A stretch of 64,000 nt of DNA from Pseudosulfitobacter pseudonitzschiae (GTDB lineage Bacteria; Pseudomonadota; Alphaproteobacteria; Rhodobacterales; Rhodobacteraceae): NCBI RefSeq assembly GCF_002222635.1, contig NZ_CP022419.1:124001-188000 (forward strand). Direction: 5' to 3'. The translations under genes were made by a program, and so were the position numbers. Positions 54,606-63,839 of this stretch are shown piece by piece. Within the stretch, counting starts at the first letter, position 1; the number at the start of each line of letters is the position of its first letter. A model generated the notes under the pieces. The model had not been told where the DNA came from, did not search any database, and saw only the letters and a program-made list of their open reading frames with translations.

Positions 54606-56618
54606 CTATCGCGCAACCAGCCTTTCACCATCCTCCTCTCGCAGCATCGCTTCCATTTCGTCCAAGCCATCGACTGCAGAGCGCATCTGCGCCTCATCAG
54701 CTACGCTCGCAGCTTCAGAATCCACGACGCCGCTGCCAAAATCCATCTCCATCTGGCGCTGTTCCTCGGCGATGACGGCTTGAACGACAGGCGCGGTCTT
54801 CTTTGGAGCGGCGTCGGCTTGGCCTGACGGTTGACCATCGCCAGCCTGGCTCGCCCTCTCCACATCGGCTTCTGTTCCCCCTGGCCCATCCGACGGCGGC
54901 GTCATCGGCATGGCGCGCACACTCAGCGGCAGCGTGCCTTGCGATCCCCCTCCCCCCGGCTCTGGAAACGGCAATTCACCCGTCTGCGCCGCGTGGATCG
55001 CTTTGAACAGCCGGTCGTCAAAATACTGAATCCGCTTTGCACGGACCGGCATCTGCGCATCGATCACCATGACGATCTCGTCGAGCGGCAGGCGGCGCGC
55101 CTCGTCTTCAGGGAGCAAGGAGCTTTCTTCGGTCCGGGTCGACTGGCTGCGCCCTTCAAAGGGGTTCTTGCCGATGGACTGGGATCGCGTGATGACGGTC
55201 TTCGTGGTCTTGCCAACCGCCTTGCTCAGCTCTTCGACGGTTTTTTCATCCGAAGGCGTGAGATAGAGTTTCACGCCCGCGTTGCCCTGCAGGGCGCGGC
55301 GGGTGTTCTCGCCGTAGATTTCATCGAGGGCGGGGATGGTTTGGGTGACCACGGCCAAATGGCCGCGATAGGTACGCAGGGTCTCGATGCTCTCGACCAC
55401 GATGGGCATCTTGCCGAGGCGATTGAACTCGTCGAGCATGATCATCACTGGCCAGGGTTCATCCGGCCCGGGATCCTTTTCCTGCATGGCCGAGAGCAGG
55501 TCGGAGAAAAACAGCCGGATCAGCGGCGCGAGCGGCTTCACCATCAGCGGCTGGACCACGAGATACACCGAAAAGGGTTTCTTGCGGATCGTGCGGAAAT
55601 CAAAGTCCGACACGGACGTCGCCTCATCGATGGCCGGGTTCTGCCATTGGTCGAGCCCCGAGGTCATCAGGAGCGAAACATAAGAGGTCAGCGTGTCATT
55701 GTTGGTGGACGCCAGCCGGGTGAAGATAAGCTTGGCGGCCCTGTTGTCGACCTCGTGGCCGCGCGCGAAGTATTCCTTCTGCTTGTTCCCGCCCGAGGCC
55801 GCGATGCGATAGATCTCGCCCAAGGTGGGGCGCTTGCGCTGGAAGGCCAGCAGGCCTGCCGCCACGAAGAGATCGATCCCGCCCTTGAGGAGGCCCTGCA
55901 CCCGGTCGTTGTCGCTCTGCAGGAAGAGCGTCGCGAGAAGCTGCAATTCCATCTGCTGGCGCGCGGGATCTTTCAGTTGATAGAGGCGCAAGAGCGGGTT
56001 GTAGCGATGCGTGCGCTTGCCCTCCCAATCGGTGGGGGCAAAACGATAGACCTTGTCACCTTGGGCGGCGCGGTGCCGGGCCGTGGCCTCGAAACACTCG
56101 CCCTTCACATCGAGCGTCACGGCGGAGCCTTGCCAGGTCAGCAGGTTCGGAATGACGAAGCCCGTGGTCTTGCCGCGGCCCGTGGGCGCCACGATCAGCG
56201 CATGGGGGAAAACCTTGGAGCAGATGTAATTGGCGCGGGAGCCCGGCGGCCCCAGCTTGCCGAGGATGAACCCGGTCCCGGGCGCCCCGAAGAAGCCATT
56301 GGCCTTCATCTCGCGCGGGGTCTGCCAATGGGTCTGGCCAAACCGTGTCAGGGCGGACCCCGAGAGGGCGAGGCTTAGCATCAGGCCGGCGGCGGCGAAG
56401 CTGCCGATGATCAGGTGAATAAGTTGCGCGTCCTCCGGGCGGCGATCGAGGATCGCCAGATAGTTCTGCGCGATATAGGCAAAATCGATCTCGGCCCCGA
56501 AGCCGAGATCCTGGTAGGTCAGCACCGCCGAGGCGATGGTATAGCCCATGGCCCCGGTCACCAGCGTCACCAGCAAGACGCCGGTTGCGATCCGCGCTTT
56601 TCCCATGGAGGCGCTCAA
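54606..56618 (-). CDS. virD4: VirD4/TraG coupling protein
   Basis: A 670-aa coupling ATPase that brings the relaxase-DNA complex to the channel. Two N-terminal spans (TGVLLVTLVTGAMGYTIAS; LIIGSFAAAGLMLSLALSG) precede Walker A in LIVAPTGRGKTTGFVIPNLL near residue 145 and Walker B in WPVMIMLDEFNRLGKMP near 393. The C-terminal 130 residues are Pro/Gly/Ala-rich and poorly conserved. TTG at 56618 overlaps the relaxase stop (TTGA); the ATG at 56606 is an alternative. GC content is higher than in the virB operon. Confidence 0.92.
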   Translation of the reverse strand: MSASMGKARIATGVLLVTLVTGAMGYTIASAVLTYQDLGFGAEIDFAYIAQNYLAILDRRPEDAQLIHLIIGSFAAAGLMLSLALSGSALTRFGQTHWQTPREMKANGFFGAPGTGFILGKLGPPGSRANYICSKVFPHALIVAPTGRGKTTGFVIPNLLTWQGSAVTLDVKGECFEATARHRAAQGDKVYRFAPTDWEGKRTHRYNPLLRLYQLKDPARQQMELQLLATLFLQSDNDRVQGLLKGGIDLFVAAGLLAFQRKRPTLGEIYRIAASGGNKQKEYFARGHEVDNRAAKLIFTRLASTNNDTLTSYVSLLMTSGLDQWQNPAIDEATSVSDFDFRTIRKKPFSVYLVVQPLMVKPLAPLIRLFFSDLLSAMQEKDPGPDEPWPVMIMLDEFNRLGKMPIVVESIETLRTYRGHLAVVTQTIPALDEIYGENTRRALQGNAGVKLYLTPSDEKTVEELSKAVGKTTKTVITRSQSIGKNPFEGRSQSTRTEESSLLPEDEARRLPLDEIVMVIDAQMPVRAKRIQYFDDRLFKAIHAAQTGELPFPEPGGGGSQGTLPLSVRAMPMTPPSDGPGGTEADVERASQAGDGQPSGQADAAPKKTAPVVQAVIAEEQRQMEMDFGSGVVDSEAASVADEAQMRSAVDGLDEMEAMLREEDGERLVAR

Positions 56619-58954
56619 TGGACCTGACCCCGCTCGGTCTCGCCATCCACGTCTGTCGCGCGGTGTTTTTCATATTCGGTGTCGGCAAGATCATCGACCA
56701 CCTGGCGCAAGGCCTCCGTGTTGGCCGTCGGTGCATCCGATTGCAGGTAAACCTTGGCGACATAGAGCCGGTCGAGACGGTCCTCGAGAACCTTTTCCAG
56801 CGCATCGGCATCGCCGGATGTGAGCCGCTCAAGTTGACGGTTATCAAGCACCCGCGCGATCTCGTCGCGGAAGGCGTCCCGCTCCGCCTCGGTCTCGAAG
56901 GGCGCGGACAATTCCCCGGCCCGCTCATGGTCCACGACACGCGCAATCTCGTCTGCAAGGCGGTCGGCACGGTCAGACCGCATCGGCGTTCCATCGCGGG
57001 TTGCGAGGATGTCGTCGCGCGTGCCAACCCCAAGCCCGTCGCGCATCTCGGTTTCGCGGCGGACCTGATTGATGGCCTCCGTGTCCCGGATCTCGACGAC
57101 AGCCGCATAGGTCGCGCCGAGCCCGCGGGCGAGGTGGGACGGCATGTCCGGATAGCGCTCCCTGAATTCATCCGTGACAGCATCTGCAACGGGCGTGCGG
57201 ACGTCGCGTCCCTCCATGATCCGGTCGACCTCGCGGGTGATCTCGCTGGCGCGGGCCGCATCGGTGATGGTCTCCCTGTAAGGCTCAGACCGGTCAATCA
57301 CATCGCCAGGGCGTGCGAGCAGATCCGGGTGTGCCTCGAGATACGCGCGCTGCTCCGTCTCGATCCGGCGCTCCGCCCGTGAGACCACTTCCCAATCCCG
57401 GTCCTCCACCTGCTGCGCGGTCAGGCCGTCGGCGCGCATCTCCTGACGGATTGTTCCTTCCATCGCCCGCACCGCGCCCTCATGATAATGGAACCGCTCG
57501 CTGACCGCTTCCGCTTCCATGACACCATCCCGGCGCAGCACGTTCTCCCGTTCCAGCAGCGTGCCAAGCGCGACATGCACATCGTTGAGAACGTCGCGCG
57601 CCTGTTCCAGATCAGCGCGGCGTTCAAGGTTCAGATCCCGCGCCTCGGCCACCTTGGCGAGATCATTGGCAATCCATTGATGCTCGAGCGCTGCATTTGA
57701 GGCGCCCGTCTCGATCCGGGCCACCACTTCCGATGTGCTGATCCCGGTGCCCCGTAGTGCCGCGTCAATGCGCGATCTCAGGTCGGGCTCGGCCAGTCGC
57801 TCGCGCTGGCTGGCGTCAATATTGGCTTCGGAATAGATCCCGCCCTCCGAGGGGGTCTCTGAAAGCGTGGATGATCGCAAACCGAGAGGCTGCATGTGCT
57901 GGACCTGCGTCTGGATCTCGATGAGACGTTTTTCCAGCACGGGACGTTCCGTGTCGGACTTCTCGGCGATCATGCCCTGCACCCGCGCCAGCTTCTCCGC
58001 ATAGAGGCTTCTGAGATCCTCGAAACTCTGATCCTCGGCCATATACACATCTCCTGTTCGGTCCACCTGCCCGCCGCGCGCCAGCACCTCGCCCGCGCGG
58101 AAGAGTGCCGCGGCAATATCCTCGCGGGCCTCCCGGGAGGCCTCCGCGGCAAGCGAATGGTAGACGGTTCTGGTGTTGGCGATCTCCGCCAGCGTCCGGG
58201 TCAGGTCCTGCCCCACGCGTTCGCGCTCGCGGGGCGCGCGACCCTCTTCTTTCGCGGCGTAGACCTCGCGGGTAGGGGCTGGGTAATGCACAACCCCGCG
58301 ATCCACCCGGCGCGTGGCTTCCAGCCGCACGCCATACTTCTCGGCCTCCTCGACCATGGCGAGGCGAAAATCATCATAGTTGAAGCGGTGATTGCGGCCG
58401 AGGAAGAAGAACTCGCCTTCTTGCGAGCGGCGGTTCAGCACCAGATGCGCATGGGGGTGATCGCGGTCCTCATGCACCGCGATGATGTAGTCGAAATGCC
58501 CCGCGTCGGTCTGGAAGAACCGCTCGGCCACATCCGTCGCGATGTCGCGCACATCCTCCCCGCGCGTGCCGATGGGGAACGACATGAGCATATGGGTCGT
58601 CTGGCCCAGCTTGGGCTTGAAGCCCGCATCCCACCGCTTGGCAAAGCGCTCGGTGAGGTCCTTGATGTCGCCCGCCTCGAGCTTCGCCTTGCCATCCAGG
58701 AACCCGCTACTGTCCACGATATGGGTGGACTTGGTCGTGAGGTAATCGAGCTGGTTTGCGAGCTGCGATTTGGTATGCGTTCCCCCGCCCCGGATCGCCT
58801 TGAAGACTGCTGGCCGATGCCCTGCTGCCGCGCGCACAAGCTGGGTCTGCTTGGCCACGTGCAGCCCCTGCATTGAGCCCCGGACGCGGCTCCAGCCATC
58901 CCGAAAGACCTCGCCCGTGACGGCATGGACGGCATCATTCAGCTGCATGCGCAA
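56615..58954 (-). CDS. Conjugative relaxase (VirD2/MobP-like)
   Basis: A 779-aa protein. The relaxase domain is in the first 250 residues: TKSQLANQLDYLTTKSTHIV (with a candidate catalytic Tyr), GQTTHMLMSFPIGTRGEDVRDIA, and the metal-binding His cluster VHEDRDHPHAHLVLNRR near 160. The remaining 500 residues are charged and helical with repeated RxE-rich stretches, much longer than a minimal MobP relaxase, and have no helicase motifs. It would nick oriT and pilot the strand through VirD4. It overlaps mobC by 20 bp. Confidence 0.88.
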   Translation of the reverse strand: MRMQLNDAVHAVTGEVFRDGWSRVRGSMQGLHVAKQTQLVRAAAGHRPAVFKAIRGGGTHTKSQLANQLDYLTTKSTHIVDSSGFLDGKAKLEAGDIKDLTERFAKRWDAGFKPKLGQTTHMLMSFPIGTRGEDVRDIATDVAERFFQTDAGHFDYIIAVHEDRDHPHAHLVLNRRSQEGEFFFLGRNHRFNYDDFRLAMVEEAEKYGVRLEATRRVDRGVVHYPAPTREVYAAKEEGRAPRERERVGQDLTRTLAEIANTRTVYHSLAAEASREAREDIAAALFRAGEVLARGGQVDRTGDVYMAEDQSFEDLRSLYAEKLARVQGMIAEKSDTERPVLEKRLIEIQTQVQHMQPLGLRSSTLSETPSEGGIYSEANIDASQRERLAEPDLRSRIDAALRGTGISTSEVVARIETGASNAALEHQWIANDLAKVAEARDLNLERRADLEQARDVLNDVHVALGTLLERENVLRRDGVMEAEAVSERFHYHEGAVRAMEGTIRQEMRADGLTAQQVEDRDWEVVSRAERRIETEQRAYLEAHPDLLARPGDVIDRSEPYRETITDAARASEITREVDRIMEGRDVRTPVADAVTDEFRERYPDMPSHLARGLGATYAAVVEIRDTEAINQVRRETEMRDGLGVGTRDDILATRDGTPMRSDRADRLADEIARVVDHERAGELSAPFETEAERDAFRDEIARVLDNRQLERLTSGDADALEKVLEDRLDRLYVAKVYLQSDAPTANTEALRQVVDDLADTEYEKHRATDVDGETERGQVH

Positions 58955-59528
58955 ACTCCCTCAGCGCGGCCGTGGCCTGCAGCTGCATTGCGTCCCGACG
59001 GCGGCGCAGAAGCAGATCGATCTCGTCAGCGGAGTCCAGGATGAACCGCGCCAGCCCGCGCATCTGCGCAAGGCGCAATTCGGTGAACTCGGCACTCGTG
59101 CCGCCCCCTGCCCCCTGCCCCCGCCGGTTGGCCTGCGTCATCTGCTTGGCGATCTGCGCGACCCCATTGCCGACCTCGTGCAGCGAGGCGCGATAGCGCG
59201 CCATCTCAGCCGCCATCTGCGCGTCCGGGACAAACACGCCACCCGCCGCCTGAATGAGCCGCCGCAACCCCTCGGCCCGGCTCTCGATCCCCGCCTTCGC
59301 CAACACCTCGTCGAGCGCCGCCAGCTCCGCAGCCGTGACCTTCACACTGACCGCCGAGACCGGGATCGCGGCATCGGCCTGGCGCTCGGCATCAGCTTTC
59401 AGGACGTAGCGCACGGCCCGCGATGTGACCTCGAAACGCTCAGCCAGCTCGGACGTCGACACACCCTCCGCGGCCTCGCGGACGATCTGCATCTTCTCGA
59501 TCTCTGTCAGGCGTTTTGTTCGGGACAT
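58935..59528 (-). CDS. MobC-like relaxosome accessory protein
   Basis: A 197-aa DNA-binding protein. The N-terminus has an HTH (KMQIVREAAEGVSTSELAER and FEVTSRAVRYVLKA), followed by a MobC-like helical part with AAELAALDEVLAKAGIESRA, EVGNGVAQIAKQMTQANRRG and a charged C-terminus. Such proteins bind near oriT and help the relaxase. The ATG at 59528 is the likely start. The oriT-like inverted repeat is 35 bp upstream. Confidence 0.78.
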   Translation of the reverse strand: MSRTKRLTEIEKMQIVREAAEGVSTSELAERFEVTSRAVRYVLKADAERQADAAIPVSAVSVKVTAAELAALDEVLAKAGIESRAEGLRRLIQAAGGVFVPDAQMAAEMARYRASLHEVGNGVAQIAKQMTQANRRGQGAGGGTSAEFTELRLAQMRGLARFILDSADEIDLLLRRRRDAMQLQATAALREFAHAAE

Positions 59529-59562
59529 GCGGAAGAAAGACCCCCTATTTCCTGCCACCTTC

Positions 59563-59647
59563 ATACAAGGCTGCACCTACCATACGAAACTATACTAATC
59601 TGTCAATAATATACTTACGGTGATTAAGGGCGCAGGCAGCCTTGTAT
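59563..59647. other. Candidate origin of transfer (oriT)
   Basis: A perfect 12-bp inverted repeat, ATACAAGGCTGC (59563-59574) and GCAGCCTTGTAT (59636-59647), encloses an AT-rich stretch with ACTATACTAA and AATATACTTA. Position next to mobC and the relaxase, the inverted repeat and AT-rich core are the usual oriT features. The nick site cannot be read. Confidence 0.6.
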
Positions 59648-59749
59648 TCCGTTTAACGCCGAGCACCGCAGGTGCGAGGCCGCGCCCGAGAGGGCGCCAA
59701 CCAACACCAGCCACAGGCTCTAACATGGGCCGCTCTCAACAGTGTCCGC

Positions 59750-60100
59750 GCCTGATGTCTGTCTGAACATGTAATGTTCGGACGGAAACGAAGGGGCGGG
59801 ACAAACCCCCAGCGACGGGGCTGACAGACAGGGTCAAGGGAGGCCAGAATTGGCGTGCCAATTCTCTGCCGCAAAAACCTGAAGGCATCGCCGATCGGTT
59901 TTTGGGGATGGCCCCCTTGAGGCTGGCTGGCGGCTCTGTCACCGCGCAGGGTCAAATACAACAGGAACCATCAGGACTGCATTGCAGTCCTGTCACCCGG
60001 AACCGTGACCGCGGCCTATGGCAGAGGTCTCAACGGACCGCACAGCGATCTCTGGAACAGAGATAGGGCCGCCTAACGGCGACCCATCCTCGGGGAGGAT
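59750..60100 (+). ncRNA. Hairpin-dense block, candidate structured RNA
   Basis: At least seven helices can be drawn: 59758-59770/59774-59786 (13 bp); a closing helix 59822-59828/59935-59941 around hairpins 59846-59865, 59873-59903 and 59904-59915; 59972-59992 (10-bp arms); 60011-60019/60063-60072 around 60026-60039; 60048-60064; and 60086-60100. The internal imperfect pairs in the 13-bp and 60026 helices are U-G on the plus strand, which favours a plus-strand RNA. A direct repeat CAGGGTCAA occurs at 59829 and 59947. No convincing gene is present. It could also be folded single-stranded DNA of the plasmid leading region. Confidence 0.45.
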
Positions 60101-60307
60101 TTACTCTTGGGGTTCCTTTGAGCTTGGTGGGAACATCACCAGCTCTTGGACGCCGACGGGGAAGTCGAGCTTGAGGCTGAAGAACTCCGAGCCATCCCCG
60201 TTGCGGGTGTTGCGAAACATGGCGCCGACGCGTTGGAAGCGGGTGCGCTCCTGGCCTTCGCCATCGGTGTATTTGACGGGAACTGTTGCGACGTAGTGGT
60301 TGGTCAT
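60101..60307 (-). CDS. Conserved small plasmid protein, function unknown
   Basis: A 68-aa protein reading MTNHYVATVPVKYTDGEGQE, then RFQRVGAMFRN and FFSLKLDFPVG. A strong ribosome site, AAGGAGAGACTAAA, precedes the ATG, so it is surely translated. The beta-rich pattern (YTDxxGxERxRFxRVGxxFxN...SLKLD) resembles small proteins seen beside plasmid transfer genes, remotely like DUF736. It sits between two hairpin-rich non-coding stretches. Confidence 0.75.
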   Translation of the reverse strand: MTNHYVATVPVKYTDGEGQERTRFQRVGAMFRNTRNGDGSEFFSLKLDFPVGVQELVMFPPSSKEPQE

Positions 60308-60667
60308 TTTAGTCTCTCCTTTTTGCGATGAGGATCAAAAAGCACGGGGCATCAGGACCGGTCGCAAGCGCAAATGCGGAGGGTCCGCGCCACAGGCGTG
60401 GAAGCCGTATTTGTGCTTGCCGGAGCGCAGCGTAGGGAACGGCCGGTCCGACCCCATGCGATCCACATCAATGAGCAAAAAGAAGAGACCAAAATGTTTG
60501 CCCCCACATCGCAGTCGCCACGGTTCTCGTTGATCTCGATGGAGGTGAAAGTCGGGTGCGCTCTGATGCAACGTGTTGAGGTTTGGTCTGTCGCGCGCAT
60601 CGAAAGGCAGGGCGGTTGTTCAGCCTCGGGCGAAGATCAATTTCTCGGTGTTGAGATGGTTGTGATG
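60308..60667. other. Spacer with a nested stem structure
   Basis: No protein gene is convincing here. At 60355-60449 GGACCGG pairs with CCGGTCC, and inside it AAGCGCAAATGCGG (60366-60379) pairs with CCGTATTTGTGCTT (60405-60418) over 14 positions, two of them G-U on the plus strand, with a small CGCC/GGCG hairpin at the tip. The stretch lies upstream of the small gene at 60101. Confidence 0.4.
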
Positions 60668-61744
60668 TTATCCGCACCAAGCTTGAGGACGCGGAGGACA
60701 GCTGGTCCGGCCGCACCGGTATGGCACGGCCAGTCCTTCCCCAACTAGAGTGCGTCCAACATCCTGACCGTCTACGAACAGCGATCCACATAGGCGTCCA
60801 AAGTTACAACGGTCAGTACCTTCGGTTCCGGGCCTGCACGAACATGCCACGCGTTCAAATTCTATCGATACCGCATTCCGCACCAGTTGGCTCAAACGCG
60901 CCGTTGCGCGTTCCCCGACCTGACGCTCTGCAGCGCAGGAAGGCCGCCACGTCTCAGGAGCATTGAATCCGACAAGGCGTACGTTCGCCGGCAGCCCGCG
61001 AATATCGACGGTATCACCGTCGATGATCCGCACATCGCTTGAACGGAGGGTCCGATCCTGTGCTGTAGGTTGCGCCACGGCCGGCCCATTGAGAGACAAG
61101 AAGCTGGAGGACATCCAGCCGGTTCCCAAGTCAGACCTAATTTGCGCCCATTGTCCTTGGTCACGAAGCAGTTGAACCTGTGTGCCTTCAACCAGAACGC
61201 CCATGACCCGATCAGACGTGGACGGCCCGTCCCGTTGATTGACCCGTGTCCCCGTCACATAGACGTAAGTTCCGCTCGTCGTTTGCGGTGCGGACGTCGC
61301 TAGTGGGCTGTAGGATGTGGATCGCGATGATGTTGTATCGGACAAAGATCCAATCAGCGCGAAGAACGCCACCGCAATAACGAGCGGCACCATGATTTGT
61401 CGCTGAGCCCTACGGACCGCCCGCCGCGGTGCAGTGATTGCACGGGTTACAGACATCGGTCGGGTTTTTGGTTGGTAAGATTTGGTGCTGCGCTTCGGAG
61501 CCGGACGCGGAGGGCGTTCGTTGGCCTGAGATGAGGTCCGCGATGATGGCTCACGTTCCAACTTCAGGGCTTTATGCAGGCTGGCATATTGGGCCTTACT
61601 CAGACGTGTTTCGGTTCCGTACTGCTGAAACCGCGCGGCCATGTTCGTGAGAAACGACACCTCCCAATCGTTCGCCTGCCCAGACTGCAAACGCGCATCA
61701 ATGCGCGATTGAATCTCTTTGGTGCGGTCTGGAGAAAAGGGCAT
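60668..61744 (-). CDS. Membrane-anchored SH3 plus thermonuclease-domain protein
   Basis: A 358-aa protein: basic, disordered N-terminal part, one span (IMVPLVIAVAFFALIGSLS near residue 130), an SH3_3 domain (VTGTRVNQRDGPSTSDRVMG to TGWMSSSF) and a C-terminal SNase-like domain (DVRIIDGDTVDIRGLPANVRLVGFNAPETW, CAAERQVGERATARL, CGSLFVDGQDVGRTLVGEGLA). Several SNase residues are in place (Asp-Gly-Asp-Thr and FNAPET), though the third catalytic region is rearranged with extra Cys. It could trim cell wall-bound or incoming DNA. ATG at 61744 has a weak ribosome site. Confidence 0.75.
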   Translation of the reverse strand: MPFSPDRTKEIQSRIDARLQSGQANDWEVSFLTNMAARFQQYGTETRLSKAQYASLHKALKLEREPSSRTSSQANERPPRPAPKRSTKSYQPKTRPMSVTRAITAPRRAVRRAQRQIMVPLVIAVAFFALIGSLSDTTSSRSTSYSPLATSAPQTTSGTYVYVTGTRVNQRDGPSTSDRVMGVLVEGTQVQLLRDQGQWAQIRSDLGTGWMSSSFLSLNGPAVAQPTAQDRTLRSSDVRIIDGDTVDIRGLPANVRLVGFNAPETWRPSCAAERQVGERATARLSQLVRNAVSIEFERVACSCRPGTEGTDRCNFGRLCGSLFVDGQDVGRTLVGEGLAVPYRCGRTSCPPRPQAWCG

Positions 61745-61978
61745 CGACTGAAAAACCTGCGCGCATGATATGCTGTCCAACAAAAGTCATTTGTGGCGCG
61801 GACACAATAGACAGGGATTACATTGAGATAAGGTCAAGCTAATCGCAAAACGGGAAAATCGCACATCCACCGTCATGACCTAAATGAACCCTTGCTGCAG
61901 ACCATCAACGTGAATCTGAACTTGGACCCATGCTTTTGAGAACGAAGGAAGGGCCACCCGAAGGTGACCCTCTCTGAC

Positions 61979-62908
61979 TTATGCTTCTGCCTTCTCCTTC
62001 GCTGGATCCGCGACTCGCATCACCGTCAGACCCTTCGCTTCGGCTTTCTGGCCGAGGTTCAGTGCGACCCCGTTGCCTCCAAAGAGGACAACTCCCGTAG
62101 CGGCGAACTTATCGTCCAGCATCTCATCGTTGCACTTGAAGGGTGCCGCGCGTCCGTGTGCGGACCAGCGCGGATCAAAGCGCGCTTGATTGATACCCCG
62201 CGCACGTGCCCACCGGGCCGCGATCATTTCCGCCCCATGCTTGCCGCCTTTGTGGCAGAGGAAGATATCTTGATTGCGGTTTTGCTTAATGCGGTCGCGC
62301 ACCTTATCGAGTGTCTGGAAGATGACATCGATATCTGTCCAATCGGTTGCACCAGAGACGATCAGCGGCACACCTTCGACTTTCGACTTGGCGGCAGTTT
62401 CCCGATCATGCTGCTCCAGAAGCTGCTTGGCCTCGAAGACGGCTCCCGTCTCTTGCGCCCGAACGCTGGCGCGCGATCCCGCTGCCGGGATGAAGGCATT
62501 TCCTGTCTCTACCTCGTAGCACTCTGCAGCGGCCTCCCCCATCGTCTCGATGGCATCCACGATCTCGCGCAATTGCACGAAGCGCGCTTGCGCCTCTTCC
62601 AGTGCGGTCTCTGCGATCTCTGATCCATCGTGGCATTTTGCCAATGCGCCGATCTTATCGGCTGTGCGGTCGACTTCCTTACCGAGGGCAACCTTGCGGC
62701 GCTGCAGGATTGTCGCCAACCCGTGCGCGAGAGGTTCGATCTCTCCTTCAAGTCCGGTATTCCGCAATTGCCCGAGCAGGGTCTCGAAGGCTTCGCGGAT
62801 GATGCTGTCTTTCAGGATATCGTCCTGCGGGATTGGCAGGTGTGCATCTTTCTCCGTCAGGCCGAAGAGTTCGATTGTCTCGTATGTTGTCGCTTGATCG
62901 TAGGCCAT
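61979..62908 (-). CDS. DUF2493-domain protein
   Basis: A 309-aa protein starting MAYDQATTYETIELFG after TTGGAGATGAACCC. The first 180 residues are helical and charged (KEVDRTADKIGALAK, AQARFVQLREIVDAIETMGE). The C-terminal part (VPLIVSGATDWTDIDVIFQTLDKVRDRIKQ, FLCHKGGKHGAEMIAARWARARGI, VVLFGGNGVALNLGQKAEAKG) is the Rossmann-like DUF2493 domain, often plasmid-borne and distantly akin to SLOG/DprA-type nucleotide- or DNA-binding folds. Its role is unknown. Confidence 0.8.
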   Translation of the reverse strand: MAYDQATTYETIELFGLTEKDAHLPIPQDDILKDSIIREAFETLLGQLRNTGLEGEIEPLAHGLATILQRRKVALGKEVDRTADKIGALAKCHDGSEIAETALEEAQARFVQLREIVDAIETMGEAAAECYEVETGNAFIPAAGSRASVRAQETGAVFEAKQLLEQHDRETAAKSKVEGVPLIVSGATDWTDIDVIFQTLDKVRDRIKQNRNQDIFLCHKGGKHGAEMIAARWARARGINQARFDPRWSAHGRAAPFKCNDEMLDDKFAATGVVLFGGNGVALNLGQKAEAKGLTVMRVADPAKEKAEA

Positions 62909-63839
62909 GGGTTCATCTCCAATGTTTGAGTTTGATGACCACCACGTGAGTGTGGGGGCATGGCCGATTTCTGGTTCACCGAATCTGTTCGGGTCAGGGA
63001 CGGCGTAGCCGCCAGCTTGCTGGGCGCAAAAGTTTTCCAAGCGCCGCTGCTCACAACAAGCGCACCCTCACGCGCGCGACTGACCCCCCCACACAGCCAA
63101 CTCTCGCCGAAAAGTTTTGCGATCCTTGAGGCGGGCTGATTTGGGGGCCATCCGGAGGATATGCTTCCATACTCATGTGTGTGTGTTTTGACGCAAGGTT
63201 TGCCCGACGCGAGCAGGCAAGCGGTGGGAGTGGGACACGCAGGCGGGTGCAGCGGCGGGATCGTTTTGCCTCGGCAAAACAGACCAGAGCGAAGACCGCA
63301 GGCGTGGCCGAGACCCGCCGTGCTCGCGAGACGGGCAAACCGGGACCCACAGTGCGACATCGCGGTAAGGCCGCATGGCCGCATGCGCGACGGACCGCAG
63401 GGCCGTTCTCACCTGTGACACGCGAAGCCGAGCAGGTGAGGCCGTTAGGTATTGCGTCAGGGGTTCAGTTGATTGGCGAGCACGTCGGAGCGGACTTTGA
63501 AATTCTATCGCTAAAGGTCAACAGCGCGGACGAAGCTGACTTTAACTCCGCGAAGATCAATGGCCGCATTTAATGGGGGCATATTTAGAGAAAGCACCTC
63601 GGGTGGGAACTGGGCCTCCGAGTCGAAAGTCACTTTCCCTTTTGGTCCATTTAAAGTCCCCACTTCGGGGAACCATTTCAATCGGCAGGACTTCATCCCA
63701 ACGACAGAACAGCCCAAGAATTTGAAAAAGGAGGGCGTCAAAATTTCTTGGCGCAATGAGCCCCACTGGCAGTGAAGGTTAGGACAGTAGTCGACAAACC
63801 GAGACCAGCGCGTCTTAATGATGCTGTAGGGAGAGCAAA
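62909..63839. other. GC-rich spacer, no recognised gene
   Basis: About 930 bp with frames in several phases but no ribosome site or family match. Two symmetric elements stand out: GTTTTGCC-TC-GGCAAAAC at 63263-63280 and CTCACCTG (63408-63415) with CAGGTGAG (63433-63440). From 63560 a plus-strand 71-codon frame (MAAFNGGIFREST...) and overlapping minus-strand frames are all plausible-looking and unsupported. Confidence 0.4.

Noticed and set aside
59653-59961. 102-codon minus-strand frame across the hairpin block
   Set aside because: Low-complexity Arg/Pro/Cys-rich reading that mirrors the palindromes; the block is better explained as non-coding.
63560-63775. 71-codon frame MAAFNGGIFREST
   Set aside because: Overlapping minus-strand frames look equally good and none has a ribosome site or family match.
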